From DASRAP01 sp035277145 (GTDB lineage Bacteria > Gemmatimonadota > Gemmatimonadetes > Gemmatimonadales > Gemmatimonadaceae): a stretch of DNA of 64,000 nucleotides. This document shows positions 32,049 to 40,988 of the stretch, in pieces (within the stretch, counting starts at the first letter, position 1; the number at the start of each line of letters is the position of its first letter). The translations under genes were made by a program, and so were the position numbers. Under the pieces are notes generated by a model. The model worked only from the letters and a program-made list of their open reading frames with translations, ran no database searches and was not told the DNA's origin. The DNA is taken from assembly GCA_035277145.1 (NCBI GenBank), contig DATELA010000089.1, positions 1 through 64,000 of the forward strand. The letters run 5' to 3'.

Positions 32049-34741
32049 TTGCGCGCGTGTGGAGCGAGTTCGTGTATCGTGTGCGCAGCATGTTCCGCCG
32101 CGCTGACGTCGAACGCGAACTCGACGCCGAGCTTCGATCGCACATCGAGCACGAAACGGCACGCCTCGTGCGCGATGGCGTCTCACCCACGGATGCGGAA
32201 CGACAAGCACGCGCGAGTTTCGGCGGCATCGAACGCATCAAGGAGGACACGCGTGATGCACGGGGCGTGTCGTTCGTCGAACAGACGCTCGCCGACGTCC
32301 GGTACGCATTGCGCGCACTCCGCGCGCACAAAGCGTTCACGATCGGCGTCGTCATCACGCTCGCGCTCGGGATCGGTGCCAACGCGACGATGTTCGGCAT
32401 CGTCGACCGTCTGCTCTTTCGCGCGCCGAGCGCGCTACGCGATCCCGAAACGGTGCATCGTCTCTACCGCTACGAGCGTGACGCGCTCGAGGTGAGCGCC
32501 AACCGGAGCTTTTCGTATCCAACGTATCTCGATCTCAAGCGATCACTGACGTCGTTCACTGATGTCGCGGCGTTCTATACGCCGCGGTATTCGGTCGGAG
32601 ATGGCGAGAGCGTCGTCGAGCTTCCGGTGACCGTCGCGAGCGCAAACTACTTCAACTATTTCGACGCTCGGCCTTTCCGCGGGCGCTTCTTCACCGCGGC
32701 GGAGGACAGTGCCGAAGGCGCGCAGGTCGTCGTGCTCGGATACGACTTCTGGCAATCGCAATTCGGCGGCCGCGACGTTATCGGTGAACAGATCCGTGTC
32801 GGCGCACCGTTGCGTACAATCATCGGCGTCGCACCTCGGGGTTTTGTGGGCGTCAGCGATCAGGGCGTGCCGGCGATGTGGCTGCCCATATCGAACTTTG
32901 CGTTTGCGTCCCGTGGCGCGGCCTACACCACGTATTACGAATGGAGCTGGCTCGAGGTGATCGCGCGCCGAAGGCTCGGCGTCACGCGTCAAGCCGCCGA
33001 GACCGAACTTACTGGCGCGTTCATCCGGAGCTGGCGCAACGCGTATGCCATCAACAAGGAGTGGGGCACTCCCGAGGCTGGCGACCTCCGTGGTGCAATT
33101 GGACCGATTCAACTCGAACGTGGTCCGCAGGCGGGTGAGAACTCGCGCGTAGCAAAATGGACGGCGGGCGTTGCGCTGATTGTCCTGCTGATTGCGTGCG
33201 CGAACGTCGCGAACTTGTTGCTCGCTCGTGCGCTCGGTCGGCGCCGCGAAATCGCCGTGCGTTTGGCGCTTGGCGCAAGTCGCGGGCGACTCGCGCGGCA
33301 ATTACTCACGGAGAGCGTCCTGCTATCTGTGCTCGGCGCGATCGGCGGCCTCGCAATTGCGCAGTGGGGCGCGACGAGTATTCGCCGGTGGTTCATTCCG
33401 TCCGAAGTCACTGTCAACGTCTTCACCGACATGCGAATGGTGGCGTTCGCGGCCGCCGCGACGATTCTCGTGGCGTTACTCACGGGCCTCGTGCCGGCGG
33501 TGCGATCGGGGCGGACCGACGTGTCGCGTTCGCTCAAGGACGGTGCGCGCGGGTCGAGTCTGCAACACTCGCGCACGCGGTCGAGTTTGCTCATCCTGCA
33601 AGTCGCGCTGTCGGTCGTATTGCTCATTGGTGCCGGCCTTTTCGTGCGCAGTCTCTCGAACGCGAACGACTACCGGCTCGGCTATGACGCCGATCAGGTG
33701 TTGTTCGCGACCACGCGTTTACGCGGGTCGCGCCTCACAACTGCTGAGCGCGCGTCGCTGTTCGATCGCCTCGAGAACGCCGCTCGCGCCGTTCCAGGCG
33801 TCACGCACGTGACGCACGCGCAGTCAGTTCCGTTTTCGGGCAATGACATGCGGCCGCTTGCGTCGCCTGGAGTTGATTCGATCAGCGCGCGCGGACGATT
33901 CATTCTCCAGATCGGCTCGCCCGACTACTTCGCGACGATGGGAACGCGCATCGTACGCGGCCGTGCATTCGGCGCCGGCGATCGGCTTGGATCCGAGCGC
34001 GTCGTAGTGGTCAGCGAAGGAATGGCGAACGCGATCTGGCCGGGTAGCGACCCGCTCGGCAAGTGTCTGCGTTTTGCGTGGTCCGATACGGCGCCGTGCA
34101 TGACGGTGGTCGGTGTCGCGGAGGAAATGCATCTGCGATCGTTCGACGATTCGCGCGAACATGCGTATTACGTTCCGCGGTTACAGATGCCCGACGAACC
34201 GCCGCAACTGCAGTTGTTGGCGCGTGTGAACGGCGCTCCTGAGCGCAGCATCGAGGCGTTGCGGCGTCGACTGCAGCGCGAGTTGCCGGGCTCCGCATAC
34301 ATCTACGTGCGACCGCTGATGCAACTGGTCGAGCCCAATCTTCGTTCGTGGCGCTTAGGCGCAACGATGTTCACTGCGTTCGGTGCACTGGCGCTGGTGT
34401 TGGCGGCGATCGGGCTTCACAGTGTGATTGCGTACGATATGGCGCAGCGAAAACGCGACCTCAGTTTGCGCGTCGCGCTTGGTGCGCCGACGTCGCGGCT
34501 GTTTGGAATGGTGGTGGGGCGCGGTGCACGCCTCGTAACGGTGGGACTCGTGCTCGGCGGTTCAGTTGCGATGTGGGCGGCGCCGTGGCTCAAGGAGCAA
34601 TTGTTTCAGCAGGATCCGCGCGATCTCGCCGTGTTCGGTGTCGTCGGTCTGACGCTCTTGATCGCAGGCGTCGCAGCGACGCTGATGCCTGCGTTCCGCG
34701 CGGCGCGCGTGGATCCGAATCAGGTTTTGCGAGACGAGTGA
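32045..34741 (+). CDS. ADOP-family duplicated ABC permease
   Basis: An 898-residue acidobacterial duplicated orphan permease. Residues about 1-85 are the soluble prefix domain ('RADVERELDAELRSHIEHET', 'DAERQARASFGGIERI'). Then two MacB-core/FtsX units: 'TIGVVITLALGIGANATMFG', 'ARALGRRREIAVRLALGAS', 'VALSVVLLIGAGLFVRSLSN', and C-terminal helices with 'QRKRDLSLRVALGAPTSRLF'. No ATPase is encoded next to it, so it is either energised by a distant ATPase or acts without one. The PadR gene is fused to it by overlap. Substrate unknown; export or envelope-stress functions are typical of MacB relatives. Confidence 0.9.
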   Translation: MIARVWSEFVYRVRSMFRRADVERELDAELRSHIEHETARLVRDGVSPTDAERQARASFGGIERIKEDTRDARGVSFVEQTLADVRYALRALRAHKAFTIGVVITLALGIGANATMFGIVDRLLFRAPSALRDPETVHRLYRYERDALEVSANRSFSYPTYLDLKRSLTSFTDVAAFYTPRYSVGDGESVVELPVTVASANYFNYFDARPFRGRFFTAAEDSAEGAQVVVLGYDFWQSQFGGRDVIGEQIRVGAPLRTIIGVAPRGFVGVSDQGVPAMWLPISNFAFASRGAAYTTYYEWSWLEVIARRRLGVTRQAAETELTGAFIRSWRNAYAINKEWGTPEAGDLRGAIGPIQLERGPQAGENSRVAKWTAGVALIVLLIACANVANLLLARALGRRREIAVRLALGASRGRLARQLLTESVLLSVLGAIGGLAIAQWGATSIRRWFIPSEVTVNVFTDMRMVAFAAAATILVALLTGLVPAVRSGRTDVSRSLKDGARGSSLQHSRTRSSLLILQVALSVVLLIGAGLFVRSLSNANDYRLGYDADQVLFATTRLRGSRLTTAERASLFDRLENAARAVPGVTHVTHAQSVPFSGNDMRPLASPGVDSISARGRFILQIGSPDYFATMGTRIVRGRAFGAGDRLGSERVVVVSEGMANAIWPGSDPLGKCLRFAWSDTAPCMTVVGVAEEMHLRSFDDSREHAYYVPRLQMPDEPPQLQLLARVNGAPERSIEALRRRLQRELPGSAYIYVRPLMQLVEPNLRSWRLGATMFTAFGALALVLAAIGLHSVIAYDMAQRKRDLSLRVALGAPTSRLFGMVVGRGARLVTVGLVLGGSVAMWAAPWLKEQLFQQDPRDLAVFGVVGLTLLIAGVAATLMPAFRAARVDPNQVLRDE

Positions 34742-34790
34742 GTCTTCGGTACCCGATCCCCGATACCGGTAGCCGGAGCTCGTCTCCGTC

Positions 34791-36185
34791 TCAGTTTCCG
34801 AACGGATTCGAAAAGCGCACGTCCGCGAGGAACGCGGGATCCGTGAGCGACTGCAGAAACGCGACCAGCGCGTTCTTGTCCGCCAGCGAAAGGTTCAGCT
34901 GGCGCGGTGCGCCACCGGGCGACACGCGCAACGCGTCGTCGAGAAACGGATTCGCAGCGACGCCGGCATTGTAGAAGTTGACCACGTCCATCAGCGTCGC
35001 GAACCGCGCGTCGTGCATGTACGGCGCGCGCACCGCGATGTTGCGGAGCGACGGCACTTTGAACTTGCCGTTGCCCGCGCCGGGATCGGTGACCGTCGCG
35101 TCGAGCCCGATGTTGCGCGGCTCACTCGCGATCTGGCCCATCGTCATGTGACACACCGAGCATCCCGCATTCTGAAACACGGTGAGTCCATCACGCTGCT
35201 GCTGCGTCAACAATTGCGCATCGAACGTTTCGCCGCCGTTGTACGCCGCGTCGAATGGCGATGAATGCGACACCAACGCGCGATCGAACTGCGCGAGCGC
35301 GCGCGCAATACGCGTCGTCGTCACCACCGAATCGCCGAACGCCGCAGTAAAGAGTGCGCGATAGTACGCGGTGACCGAGAGCTTCGTTACGGCATCGGCG
35401 AGTGGCAATCCCATCTCGACGGGATCTGCGATCGGCTTGAGCGCCTGCGCTTCGAGCGTGGCCGCACGCTCGTCCCAGAATGCATTCCCGCGCTGATAGT
35501 ACCGCGCGTTCGAAAGCCCCATCGAATGACGCCCCGTGAATCCGCCCGCGAATCCGCGACTCTTCAGCGCCGTATCGCTGAATCCGAATTCCTGCAGGTG
35601 GCACGACGCGCACGCCACTTGATCGTTGATCGACAACCGCTTGTCATAGAACAACACACGCCCAAGCGTCACGCCGGCGTTGGTCGTTGGATTGCCCGCG
35701 GGTGTGTTGTCGTGTTGCGGCATGACGCTGCTCGCACCCGTGTAGTGCGGCGGGAGCGTAGCGTCGCTGTAGTTGTAGAGCGACAGCGGCAACGTCGGCG
35801 TGGTAAGCGACGCGGAGAACACCGCAATCGAAAACGTATCGGTTGCAATTCGGCCGAACGCGTCCTCGCCATCGATGCGCACGCTCACGATGCCGATGCC
35901 GTTCGGCGTACCAGACACCGTGCTGCCGTCCGCCGTCAGGCCGAGTGCGCCCTTCGGAAACGTGATCGTGTATGTGAATGGCAGTTCGGCGTCGTCGAAT
36001 GTCGCGCCCGCTTGCGCGGCGTCGTATTCAAACGCGACGCCAACCGTCGCTGCGCGCGGTGCATTGCGCGCCGCGACTGACGGTGGAGGCGTGGAGGTTC
36101 CGCCGACGTCGTCCGAACAGGCCGCGGCGAAAACGAACATCGCCGCGGCCACGCTGCCGCGACGGAAAGTCGGCGGAATCTTCAC
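34791..36185 (-). CDS. di-heme cytochrome c peroxidase with Ig-like N-terminal domain
   Basis: A 464-residue periplasmic lipoprotein. The GTG at 36185 is chosen: the longer ORF starts with TTG inside the upstream gene. 'MFVFAAAC' gives a lipobox. Residues about 40-130 resemble a putative Ig (He_PIG) domain ('YDAAQAGATFDDAELPFTYT', 'GLTADGSTVSGTPNGIGIVS'). The rest is MauG/CcpA-type peroxidase with two heme c sites, 'CASCH' (about residue 191) and 'CSVCH' (about 342), plus 'RHSMGLSNARYYQRGNAFWD' and 'APYMHDARFATLMDVVNFYN'. It would reduce peroxide or oxidise a partner protein. It follows the DUF4287-like gene with a short gap. Confidence 0.88.
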   Translation of the reverse strand: MKIPPTFRRGSVAAAMFVFAAACSDDVGGTSTPPPSVAARNAPRAATVGVAFEYDAAQAGATFDDAELPFTYTITFPKGALGLTADGSTVSGTPNGIGIVSVRIDGEDAFGRIATDTFSIAVFSASLTTPTLPLSLYNYSDATLPPHYTGASSVMPQHDNTPAGNPTTNAGVTLGRVLFYDKRLSINDQVACASCHLQEFGFSDTALKSRGFAGGFTGRHSMGLSNARYYQRGNAFWDERAATLEAQALKPIADPVEMGLPLADAVTKLSVTAYYRALFTAAFGDSVVTTTRIARALAQFDRALVSHSSPFDAAYNGGETFDAQLLTQQQRDGLTVFQNAGCSVCHMTMGQIASEPRNIGLDATVTDPGAGNGKFKVPSLRNIAVRAPYMHDARFATLMDVVNFYNAGVAANPFLDDALRVSPGGAPRQLNLSLADKNALVAFLQSLTDPAFLADVRFSNPFGN

Positions 36186-36195
36186 GGCCTGAACG

Positions 36196-36864
36196 CTAGT
36201 TGCTTTGGAGTATTTGGCCAAGCGCTTCCAGCCGATCGGACCAGTACTTTTTCAGGCGATCCGCACTGTCACGACTCGGCAGCTTGCCATGCTGAACGGC
36301 AACTGAGCTTTTGCCGATACCCTTCGACGTGATGCCGATCACGACGACGGATCCGTCGCTCCACGCGAATCGCAGTGCCTTGGGCGCGGTGCTGCTGCGA
36401 AGGCTTTCGCCCGCGCCGTCCATCCACCGTTTGCGCGTCGCGTTGTTTTTCCACGCACGAAACAACGTCGTCGCTGACACAGCGAATGTTTTCGATTTGG
36501 TGGCTTCGTATGTGCCGTCCATGCGCTGGCCAATCGCGCGTTTTCCTTTGATGCGCTCGTAGCCGACGGTGACGGTCTGCGTCCACCAATCGGGCACTTT
36601 CCATTTCGTGTGCACGAGATTCGCGACGTCGCGGTGCTTCATGCCAGCGGCGCCGGCTTTGTCGAGCACGTAGACCCATTTCTCCCAACCGCAGCCGGTG
36701 TTCTTCTTGATCGCCTCGTCGGAAATGCCGGCGAGCTTCGCGTAATCGATCTTTTTTTCAGGCGCGCGTTTCGCGACGAGCTGTGCGCGCGCAGCAGTAT
36801 ATGACTCGCCCGATTTTTTCATGCGGGCGCGTACGAGTCGCTTGAAATCTTTGTCCGTAGGCAT
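36196..36864 (-). CDS. DUF4287-like and SRPBCC-like protein
   Basis: A 222-residue soluble basic protein. ATG at 36864 is preceded by AGGAG; the longer ORF adds nine residues. Middle part 'TGCGWEKWVYVLDKAGAAGM' followed by 'KHRDVANLVHTKWKVPDWWT' matches DUF4287-type sequence. The C-terminal part ('VSATTLFRAWKNNATRKRWM' to 'VQHGKLPSRDSADRLKKYWS') fits an Aha1/SRPBCC-like fold, which binds hydrophobic ligands. Function unknown. A weak 8-base inverted repeat (36886-36893 with 36914-36921) lies in its leader. Confidence 0.65.
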   Translation of the reverse strand: MPTDKDFKRLVRARMKKSGESYTAARAQLVAKRAPEKKIDYAKLAGISDEAIKKNTGCGWEKWVYVLDKAGAAGMKHRDVANLVHTKWKVPDWWTQTVTVGYERIKGKRAIGQRMDGTYEATKSKTFAVSATTLFRAWKNNATRKRWMDGAGESLRSSTAPKALRFAWSDGSVVVIGITSKGIGKSSVAVQHGKLPSRDSADRLKKYWSDRLEALGQILQSN

Positions 36865-37076
36865 CGTTATCGCTCCTCTTGGGTGCACCACGGGTCACTC
36901 CCCAGCAATGCGACCGTGGTGGACGCAAGGGAACTCGATGCTGATCCGGGAGTCTGCCCCCCTTTGCCTCGCGTCGGACCAGGGCTGGGGCCAGGTCTTG
37001 GAGGTTGGGCGTGGATCTTCGCCGCCCAAACGATGCCGAATTCCCGGCGTGCCGTCAAGCCACCTGGTCTCGTGCG

Positions 37077-37802
37077 CTAGTGCGCCTGCACGTACGCCAC
37101 CAGTGACAGCGTGGCGCCGATCGTGTTCGCCAGGCAGTGCGCGATCATTTGTACGTAGATGTTCTTGCGCCACCACGTGATGTACGTCAGCGGGAGCACC
37201 GTCGCGAAAATCGTGATGTAATTGTGCGGCTGCCACAGGTGCGCGAGCGTAAATAGTGCGGCGCTGTAGAGAGGCGCGCGCCAACCCAGGTGTGATAAGC
37301 GCGGCAAGAGGAACCCGCGGAAGTACAGTTCTTCCACGATCGGATTGACGATGCCATCGATCACGATCTGCAGAACCAGCGTAGCCATGACGAACGCGCC
37401 GGCACCTGTCACTGCGCTTGCCGGTCGCGCAGCTGCGGGCATCCACCAGAACACGCGCTCCGCGAGTCCGGTTGAGATGCGATCAAACGGGATCATCGCG
37501 AGCATCGCGGCGACGAGCGCAAACGCTGCTATCACCAGTGCGATCGTCAGCCACGCCGGTTGCGGCTGGCGGAATGCAATCGCGTCGCGAATCGAGCCGT
37601 GGCCCGCCGCGGTCGCAGCGCGCCGCATTATTGCCAGTTGGAGCGGCATGCCAACGACCGTAAACGCGAGGAGCAGCGCCGCCGTCTGCGCCGCGCCCAG
37701 GCCGGCGAGCGCGCGCAACGCGATGAGATAGAAACCGAAAACGGCGATCGCGGGCAGGAAATGCAGCCCTGTGAGGCGCAACATGGAAGTGCGGTTGGTC
37801 AT
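37077..37802 (-). CDS. CPBP-family intramembrane metalloprotease
   Basis: A 241-residue integral membrane protein of the CAAX protease/bacteriocin-processing family. All active-site motifs are visible: 'IVEELYFRGFLLPRL' (EExxxR), 'LFTLAHLWQPHN' (FxxxH) and 'MIAHCLANTIG' (HxxxN/B type). Six to eight helices are predicted by eye. The ATG at 37802 gives a clean hydrophobic start; the longer ORF runs into the divergent PadR promoter. Members cut membrane peptides or act in immunity to bacteriocins. The 212-base gap after it (36865-37076) holds no gene I can support. Confidence 0.85.
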   Translation of the reverse strand: MTNRTSMLRLTGLHFLPAIAVFGFYLIALRALAGLGAAQTAALLLAFTVVGMPLQLAIMRRAATAAGHGSIRDAIAFRQPQPAWLTIALVIAAFALVAAMLAMIPFDRISTGLAERVFWWMPAAARPASAVTGAGAFVMATLVLQIVIDGIVNPIVEELYFRGFLLPRLSHLGWRAPLYSAALFTLAHLWQPHNYITIFATVLPLTYITWWRKNIYVQMIAHCLANTIGATLSLVAYVQAH

Positions 37803-37895
37803 GCGGGAATAGATACGCCGACGGCGCGAAACGTTTGGACGCGACGTTCGGACAGACAGCGTACTCAAGACGCTTGCACAGTCGATCACACGATA

Positions 37896-37946
37896 CCTTG
37901 ACATTCGACAATAGTCGCCGTAGCGTGTAGTTGTCGAATGACAAGG
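37896..37946 (+). promoter_or_regulatory. promoter and paired operator of PadR-ADOP operon 2
   Basis: Two 16-base arms, CCTTGACATTCGACAA (37896-37911) and TTGTCGAATGACAAGG (37931-37946), are inverted with one mismatch and 19 bases between. Each arm is also itself palindromic (TTGTC-4-GACAA in the right arm). The left arm contains a consensus -35 TTGACA (37898-37903); a -10-like TAGCGT follows after 17 bases (37921-37926). The right arm ends 19 bases before the padR start. This is a strong candidate for a PadR autorepression site. Confidence 0.8.
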
Positions 37947-37965
37947 CATCTACCCCAGCACGCCA

Positions 37966-38295
37966 ATGGCTGAGCCAATCGAAGTACTCCAGGGCACGCT
38001 CGACCTGCTCATCCTCAAGACACTCGCGCTCGGCCCCCTGCACGGCTGGGGCATATCGAAGCGTGTGCGCCAGATGTCAAACGACGTATTCCAGGTGCAC
38101 CAGGGTTCGATGTATCCCGCACTCTATCGGCTCGAAGACAAAGGCTGGATCGATTCCGAATGGGGCGAGTCTGCTGATGGACGCCGCACCAAGGTCTACA
38201 GCCTGACGGCTTCGGGCCGTAAGGCATTCGCCGCGGAGCGCGCGAATTGGCGCACGTTTGCCGCGACGGTCGAACTCGTGCTCGCTGCCGACTAG
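37966..38295 (+). CDS. PadR-family transcriptional regulator
   Basis: A 109-residue PadR regulator, closely similar to the one at 31716-32048: 'VLQGTLDLLILKTLALGPLH', 'GWGISKRVRQMSNDVFQVHQ', 'GSMYPALYRLEDKGWIDSEW' and 'RRTKVYSLTASGRKAF'. Divergent from the CPBP gene and first in an operon with an ADOP permease and a TPR protein. The paired inverted repeat at 37896-37946 is its likely binding site. Confidence 0.92.
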   Translation: MAEPIEVLQGTLDLLILKTLALGPLHGWGISKRVRQMSNDVFQVHQGSMYPALYRLEDKGWIDSEWGESADGRRTKVYSLTASGRKAFAAERANWRTFAATVELVLAAD

Positions 38296-38303
38296 GTGAT
38301 GTG

Positions 38304-40973
38304 ATGTTGTCGCGAATCCTCAAACGTCTCCGCAAGCTCGTCGCGCCGCGCCGCGTTGCGCGCGAAATCGAAGACGAAATGCGTCTCCACATTCAAATGG
38401 AGGCGGAGGATCTCGTTGCGCAGGGCGTTGCACCCGACGAAGCGCAACGCCGCGCGAAGATGGCGTTTGGCGGCGTCGATCGATACACCGAAGAAGCGCG
38501 CGACGCGTGGCCATTGCGATTCGCGCAGCGACTCGGCGCCGACCTTCGGTTCGCAGTGCGTTCGCTCATGCACGCGCCGAGTTTCACGATTGCCGCGGTG
38601 ATGGCACTCGCGATCGGGATGGGAGCGAACGCGACAATCTTCAGTGCGATCGATTCGGTTGCGTTTCGTCCGCTTGCCGTGCGCGATCCGGATCAGCTCG
38701 TGGCGCTCTATGGTTCGCAGGGCGAAGCGAATCTGCTGGTGTTTTCGTATCCGAGTTACAAAGACATCGAACGCGGAGCGACCGCGTTCTCCGGGCTTGT
38801 TGCGTTCACCGATGGTCCGGTCGGTGTCAGCGCGGACATCGCCGGTGATCGGCCCGTTGCGATGTGGGCGTATCACACGAGCGAGAATTACTTCTCGATG
38901 CTCGGCGTCGAGCCGGCGCTCGGAAAATTCTTTGGCGCCGGCGACTTGTACGCACCTGTTGTCGTGCTCAGCGACGCGCTGTGGAATTCGCGGTTCGGCC
39001 GCGATCGCAGTGTCATCGGACGCACGCTGCGCATCAACGGCAATCCGTTCACGATCATCGGCGTTGCACCGGCGCAATTCACGGGCACACGCCTCTTCAC
39101 GTACGATCCTGCGCTCTGGATTCCGGTCGGCATGCACGCGCAGACGATTCCGTCGAGCGCCGGCATGCTCGAGCAGCGCGCGGCGACGCGGTTTCATCTC
39201 ATCGGCCGGCTGCGCGATGGTGTGGGCATCGCACGAGCACAAGCGAGCGTCGACGGCCAAGCGCAGAAACTCGCCGCTGCGTTTCCCGATCAGTATCGCG
39301 AGTTGCGCATCAGCGCGATGTCGAATCGCACGCCGATCAACCCGTGGCTTGCGCCGCCCGAACGCATCAACCTCATCGGCAAGATTTCGCTCGCGGGATC
39401 GTTGCTCGTGCTGCTCATTGCATGCGCAAACGTGAGCAGCTTGCTCGTCGCACGTACCACAACGCGGCGCCAGGAGATGGCGGTTCGATTGTCACTCGGC
39501 GCATCGCGCGGCCGCCTGCTGCAGCAGATGCTCACCGAAAGCTTCGTGCTTGCGGCGCTCGGTGCGCTTGCCGCGTTTCCCGTGCATCTGCTGGCGCTGA
39601 GCGGTATGCGCGCACTCTCACCGGAACTGGAGTACGCATCCACGTGGCGTCCCACCGCGGAGCCACGGTTGCTGATGTTTGGTGTGCTGTTGACGTGCGG
39701 CGCGGCGCTGTTGTTTGGACTTGGTCCGGCGTTACAGGCGGCGGGGCGCAGCTTCGTCTCAGGGCTGCGCGAGGCCGGCGGTCGCACCGCAGCGGTGTGG
39801 ACGCGGTTCCGTGAAGCGCTCGTCGTCGGTCAAGCAATGGTGTCGGTGCTCGTGTTGGTCACCGCCGGGCTGTTTGCGCGCAGCTTGCAACACGCGCGCA
39901 CGATGGACGTTGGTTTTCCGCTCGACGGTGCCGTTGCACTCGCAATGCATCCCGAGCTGACGCCGTCGTATGATGCCGCGCGCACGCGTGACTTCTATCG
40001 AACGCTCAATGAGCGGATTGCGGCGCTGCCGGGCGTTACGTCGTCGGCCCGCGCCGGAGTAATCCCGCTCGATGGGACGACGTGGGCTCGTCGCGTGTAC
40101 ATCGATGGTGGTTCGACGGATGTTCGCACGGCGCCGGTGGCGGACCTGAACATCATCGCGCCGGGTTTTCTCGCCACACTCGGCACGCCCATCGTCGAGG
40201 GCAGGGAATTCATCGAGGCCGACACCGCGGCGGCGAATGAAGTCGTGATCGTCAATGAAACGCTCGCCCGCAGACTGTGGCCTGACCAGTCGGCAATTGG
40301 AAAGATCGTGCGTGTTGAATCGCCGACGGGGCGCAAGGCGGAGATCATCGGCGTTGCGCGTAACGCGACGTACCGCACGCTCGGCGAACGGCCGCGGTCC
40401 GCGATGTGGATGAGTCTCGATCGCAATCCGCGTTCGCGCACGACGACGCTCGTGCGCACGAACGGATCCGAAGCGGGACTCATTGCGGCGATTGGTGGCG
40501 CGGTGCGCGCCATTGATCCCGCGTTGCCAGTGGTTGGGCTGCGCACGCTGCGCCAGCACCTCGCGGTGTCGTATGTCTCCGTTGAAACCGGCGCGGTTGG
40601 CGCGGCGGGGTTCGGGGTGCTCGCGTTGCTGCTCGCCGCGTCCGGTGTGTTTGGTCTGACGGCGTACACCGTGTCCCAACGCCGGCGCGAGATCGGCATT
40701 CGGGTTGCGCTCGGCGCGCGAAGGGCTTCGGTGATGAAACTCGTTGCGGGACGTGCGCTGATACTGACGCTCAGCGGCGCGTTGTCGGGCGCATTGATCG
40801 CGTCGTTCGTTCCGATGGGATTCGACGCAATGCTGTTCGGCGTTGCACAGTTCGACATCACGGCGCTCACTGCGGGAACGGCGCTTTTCGGTGTCATTGG
40901 TGTCATTGCCGCGCTCGTCGCGGCGCGGCGCGCCGTGCGGCTCGATCCGGCGCACGTTCTCCGACTCGACTAA
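38304..40973 (+). CDS. ADOP-family duplicated ABC permease
   Basis: An 889-residue duplicated orphan permease. ATG at 38304 is preceded by AGGTGA and lies 8 bases after the PadR stop; the longer ORF would overlap padR. The N-terminal soluble prefix (residues 1-85: 'REIEDEMRLHIQMEAEDLVA', 'AQRRAKMAFGGVDRYTEEA') precedes two MacB/FtsX units with 'IAAVMALAIGMGANATIFSA', 'ARTTTRRQEMAVRLSLGASR' and, at the end, 'SQRRREIGIRVALGARRASV'. Paralogue of the 32045-34741 protein, though not close in detail. No adjacent ATPase. Confidence 0.9.
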   Translation: MLSRILKRLRKLVAPRRVAREIEDEMRLHIQMEAEDLVAQGVAPDEAQRRAKMAFGGVDRYTEEARDAWPLRFAQRLGADLRFAVRSLMHAPSFTIAAVMALAIGMGANATIFSAIDSVAFRPLAVRDPDQLVALYGSQGEANLLVFSYPSYKDIERGATAFSGLVAFTDGPVGVSADIAGDRPVAMWAYHTSENYFSMLGVEPALGKFFGAGDLYAPVVVLSDALWNSRFGRDRSVIGRTLRINGNPFTIIGVAPAQFTGTRLFTYDPALWIPVGMHAQTIPSSAGMLEQRAATRFHLIGRLRDGVGIARAQASVDGQAQKLAAAFPDQYRELRISAMSNRTPINPWLAPPERINLIGKISLAGSLLVLLIACANVSSLLVARTTTRRQEMAVRLSLGASRGRLLQQMLTESFVLAALGALAAFPVHLLALSGMRALSPELEYASTWRPTAEPRLLMFGVLLTCGAALLFGLGPALQAAGRSFVSGLREAGGRTAAVWTRFREALVVGQAMVSVLVLVTAGLFARSLQHARTMDVGFPLDGAVALAMHPELTPSYDAARTRDFYRTLNERIAALPGVTSSARAGVIPLDGTTWARRVYIDGGSTDVRTAPVADLNIIAPGFLATLGTPIVEGREFIEADTAAANEVVIVNETLARRLWPDQSAIGKIVRVESPTGRKAEIIGVARNATYRTLGERPRSAMWMSLDRNPRSRTTTLVRTNGSEAGLIAAIGGAVRAIDPALPVVGLRTLRQHLAVSYVSVETGAVGAAGFGVLALLLAASGVFGLTAYTVSQRRREIGIRVALGARRASVMKLVAGRALILTLSGALSGALIASFVPMGFDAMLFGVAQFDITALTAGTALFGVIGVIAALVAARRAVRLDPAHVLRLD

Positions 40974-40988
40974 CACATTGAGGGATTT

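Noticed and set aside
36865..37076. Possible riboswitch or small RNA in the leader of the DUF4287-like gene
   Set aside because: Only one weak 8-base inverted repeat is seen and no known riboswitch core pattern.
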